Source of the DNA: Bacteroidota bacterium
GTDB lineage: Bacteria; Bacteroidota; Bacteroidia; Bacteroidales; F082
Length of the DNA stretch: 64,000 nucleotides
Reading direction: 5' to 3'
NCBI GenBank assembly: GCA_018830105.1
Contig: JAHJTC010000016.1
Span: 1 to 64,000 of the forward strand
Shown here: in pieces, positions 62,336 through 64,000 of the stretch
How the letters are laid out: each line of letters opens with the position of its first letter
How positions within the stretch are numbered: the first letter of the stretch is position 1
The notes under the pieces: generated by a model
Databases searched by the model: none
The model's input: only the letters and a program-made list of their open reading frames with translations
Told to the model about the DNA's origin: nothing
Translations under genes and position numbers: made by a program

Positions 62336-64000
62336 TTAATCACTATAGATTTTATCGATTTTATCTTTGTATTTCAAGGTGATAAAACTTCTTTTAAGCT
62401 TCAGGTTTGCAGTAAGCTCGCCCGAGGGCACGGTCCATTCGTGATCGGTAAGCTCAAATTTCTTAATTTTTTCGTAATCTCCAAAAAAGCTGTTGTAATG
62501 ATCAATTTCTTTGCGAAGTCGTTTGACGATGTTATTGTTTTGGATCATTTCTTTGTCAGAAGTGTAGGTTATGTCTTTGATACGACACCAGGACCGCAGG
62601 TGCTCAAAATTCGGCACGATAAGCGCTGCGGCAAATTTTTGATGCTCGCCAATAACCATTATGCCATCGATAAAGGGCGATTCCTTGAAACGGTTTTCGA
62701 TCAGGGCCGGACTTATATATTTTCCCATCGAGGTTTTAAAAATTTCCTTGATGCGTCCCGTGATGCGCAAATGACCTGATGGTTCAATGTGTCCCACATC
62801 GCCGGTATGAAACCATCCTTCCTGATCGATTGCCTCGGCCGTCATTTCCTGATTCTTAAAATAGCCTTTCATCACATTGGGTCCTTTGACAAGGATTTCG
62901 CCTTCTTGTGCTATTTTTACTTCCACGTTTTTGAGCACTTTACCTACTGTTCCGAACTTTAATCCACCTTTTTCGAGGGTGTTAACAGCAATTACCGGAG
63001 AAGTTTCGGTAAGTCCGTAGCCCTCAAGCACCGGAATTTGTCCGGCCGTAAAAACTTTGATAAGTCGCGGCTGCAATGCGGCCCCACCCGAAACAATAAC
63101 GCGCATTTCGCCTCCAAGTGCCTCGCGCCATTTCTTGAAAACCAGTTTGTTGGCAACAGCAAGCTGAGCCTTATAAAAGATGCTGTTTTTGCCAGCTTCT
63201 TTGTAGTTCAGGCCTAAATTGACAGCCCAAAAGAAAATTTGTTTTTGGGCACCTTTTAGCTTGAGCCCTTTTGCAATGATTTTGTCGTAAACTTTTTCAA
63301 GAAGTCGGGGCACAGTTGTAAGTATTTGGGGCGAAATTTCCCGAATATTATCAGCAATAGTTCCCATGTTTTCGGCATAATAAATACTCACACCCAGGTA
63401 TAAATAGGTATAGATATTTGTGCGTTCATACACATGGCAAAGTGGCAGGTAGCTCAAAGCCCGGCAGCTTTCATCAACCGGAAAATAAGTGTGAACCGCA
63501 TCAACATTACTCAACAGGTTGTGATGTGACAGCATAACGCCTTTTGGATTTCCCGTTGTTCCTGATGTATAAATCAAAGTGGCTATTTCATCGGCCTGAA
63601 TAGCAGCTTTAGCATACTCCAGCATCTTCATGTTTCGGTGTGTCGCGCCTAACTGGATCAACTCGCTGAGGTGTTTAACTCCTTCTGTATTTTTAAACGT
63701 ATAAACTTCGGGGACGATGGCTAACTCAGGCAATAAGTGTTCTATTTTGCTATAAAGCTCCTTGCCAGCAACAAAAACAAATTTAACCTCAGCGTGTTGA
63801 AGAATAAATTTGTAGTCCGACTCGCTGATTGTGGGATAAATAGGGACATGAACGGCGCCGGTTTGTAAAATGGCCATATCAATAAAATTCCACTCAGGGC
63901 AATTATTGGATATTGTGGCTATGTTGTCCCCCTTTTTTATGCCCAGCTGAAGCAATGCATAACTGATATCATCAACTATTTCGCGGAATTTTTTGATGTC
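62336..64000 (-). CDS. Long-chain acyl-CoA synthetase, N-terminus cut by window end
   Basis: This is a second AMP-forming acyl-CoA synthetase. The frame is open to the window end; the visible part (about 554 residues) begins DIKKFREIVDDISYALLQLGI, which aligns about 35 residues into the neighbouring synthetase, so only a short N-terminal piece is missing. The motifs are TLIYTSGTTGNPKGVMLSH, GYGLTETSPV, GWFHTGDVGHIE and ITGRIKEIFKTSMGKYI. A TTG at 63955 should not be taken as the start. It is upstream of the other synthetase in the same transcription direction, 33 bp apart. Confidence 0.92.
   Translation of the reverse strand, partial: DIKKFREIVDDISYALLQLGIKKGDNIATISNNCPEWNFIDMAILQTGAVHVPIYPTISESDYKFILQHAEVKFVFVAGKELYSKIEHLLPELAIVPEVYTFKNTEGVKHLSELIQLGATHRNMKMLEYAKAAIQADEIATLIYTSGTTGNPKGVMLSHHNLLSNVDAVHTYFPVDESCRALSYLPLCHVYERTNIYTYLYLGVSIYYAENMGTIADNIREISPQILTTVPRLLEKVYDKIIAKGLKLKGAQKQIFFWAVNLGLNYKEAGKNSIFYKAQLAVANKLVFKKWREALGGEMRVIVSGGAALQPRLIKVFTAGQIPVLEGYGLTETSPVIAVNTLEKGGLKFGTVGKVLKNVEVKIAQEGEILVKGPNVMKGYFKNQEMTAEAIDQEGWFHTGDVGHIEPSGHLRITGRIKEIFKTSMGKYISPALIENRFKESPFIDGIMVIGEHQKFAAALIVPNFEHLRSWCRIKDITYTSDKEMIQNNNIVKRLRKEIDHYNSFFGDYEKIKKFELTDHEWTVPSGELTANLKLKRSFITLKYKDKIDKIYSD

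Overview
The window looks like the chromosome of a Bacteroidota bacterium, probably an environmental Bacteroidales/Marinilabiliales-like lineage (the rank below phylum is a guess). The evidence is two type IX secretion C-terminal sorting domains with the YPNP signature, a SusD-era style of envelope genes (TonB receptor with carboxypeptidase-regulatory N-terminus, DUF4249-like lipoprotein), Bacteroidota-specific neighbours (DUF3822 next to rsmD, HYC_CC_PP family protein), many promoters of the TAnnTTTG (-7) type, and near absence of Shine-Dalgarno sequences. No rRNA, tRNA, CRISPR or prophage genes were seen.

Layout. 1-376: the first 15 codons of an IS630-type transposase, a 28-bp perfect palindrome, and a terminator. 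377-8440 (minus): one long acyl-CoA operon in transcription order enoyl-CoA hydratase, 3-hydroxyacyl-CoA dehydrogenase, thiolase, ElbB-like DJ-1 protein, nitronate monooxygenase/FabK-like flavoprotein, acyl-CoA dehydrogenase, EtfB, EtfA. Together these form a complete C4 beta-oxidation or reverse (butyryl-CoA) route with its electron acceptor. 8625-11774 (plus): a metal operon of a Cys-rich secreted protein, a TonB receptor and a periplasmic HMA-domain protein. 11802-13560: seven copies of a ~102-bp dyad repeat with 112-bp period, interrupted by an AT-rich segment that carries a Fic-domain AMPylase-type gene. 13566-21352: a leucine degradation (liu-type) cluster: acyl-CoA dehydrogenase, both methylcrotonyl-CoA carboxylase subunits and methylglutaconyl-CoA hydratase on minus, with two divergent HMG-CoA-lyase-family genes on plus, only one of which keeps the catalytic Cys. 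This cluster delivers acetoacetate and acetyl-CoA and should use the EtfAB of the first operon.

21356-29381: a metallo-beta-lactamase-fold hydrolase with a palindrome-rich promoter, a lone TrpG/PabA glutaminase, and a minus-strand run of RidA, lipid kinase, two glycosyltransferases, a secreted T9SS exo-sialidase-like protein and a Blc-type lipocalin. 29545-43211: a tricorn-type protease, a very large multi-PAS hybrid histidine kinase, a small secreted protein with three IDDIPF-type repeats, a large predicted metallopeptidase/beta-propeller/outer-membrane-barrel protein, an RluA pseudouridine synthase and PanB. 43495-52915 (plus): DUF4249-like lipoprotein, DnaK, a second T9SS cargo protein, an unknown secreted protein, a methyltransferase, an orphan ABC ATPase, a PduO-type cobalamin adenosyltransferase and a DUF2795 protein.

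52943-64000: RsmD, DUF3822, a membrane-anchored protein, a TPR/PAS hybrid histidine kinase and an HsdR-N domain protein on minus; AMP nucleosidase and HolA on plus; two tandem long-chain acyl-CoA synthetases on minus, the second running off the end of the window. Nothing in the window is an obvious large undescribed system. The most unusual items are the dyad-repeat array split by the Fic gene, the HMG-CoA-lyase paralog without its catalytic Cys, the protease-propeller-barrel protein and the IDDIPF repeat protein.
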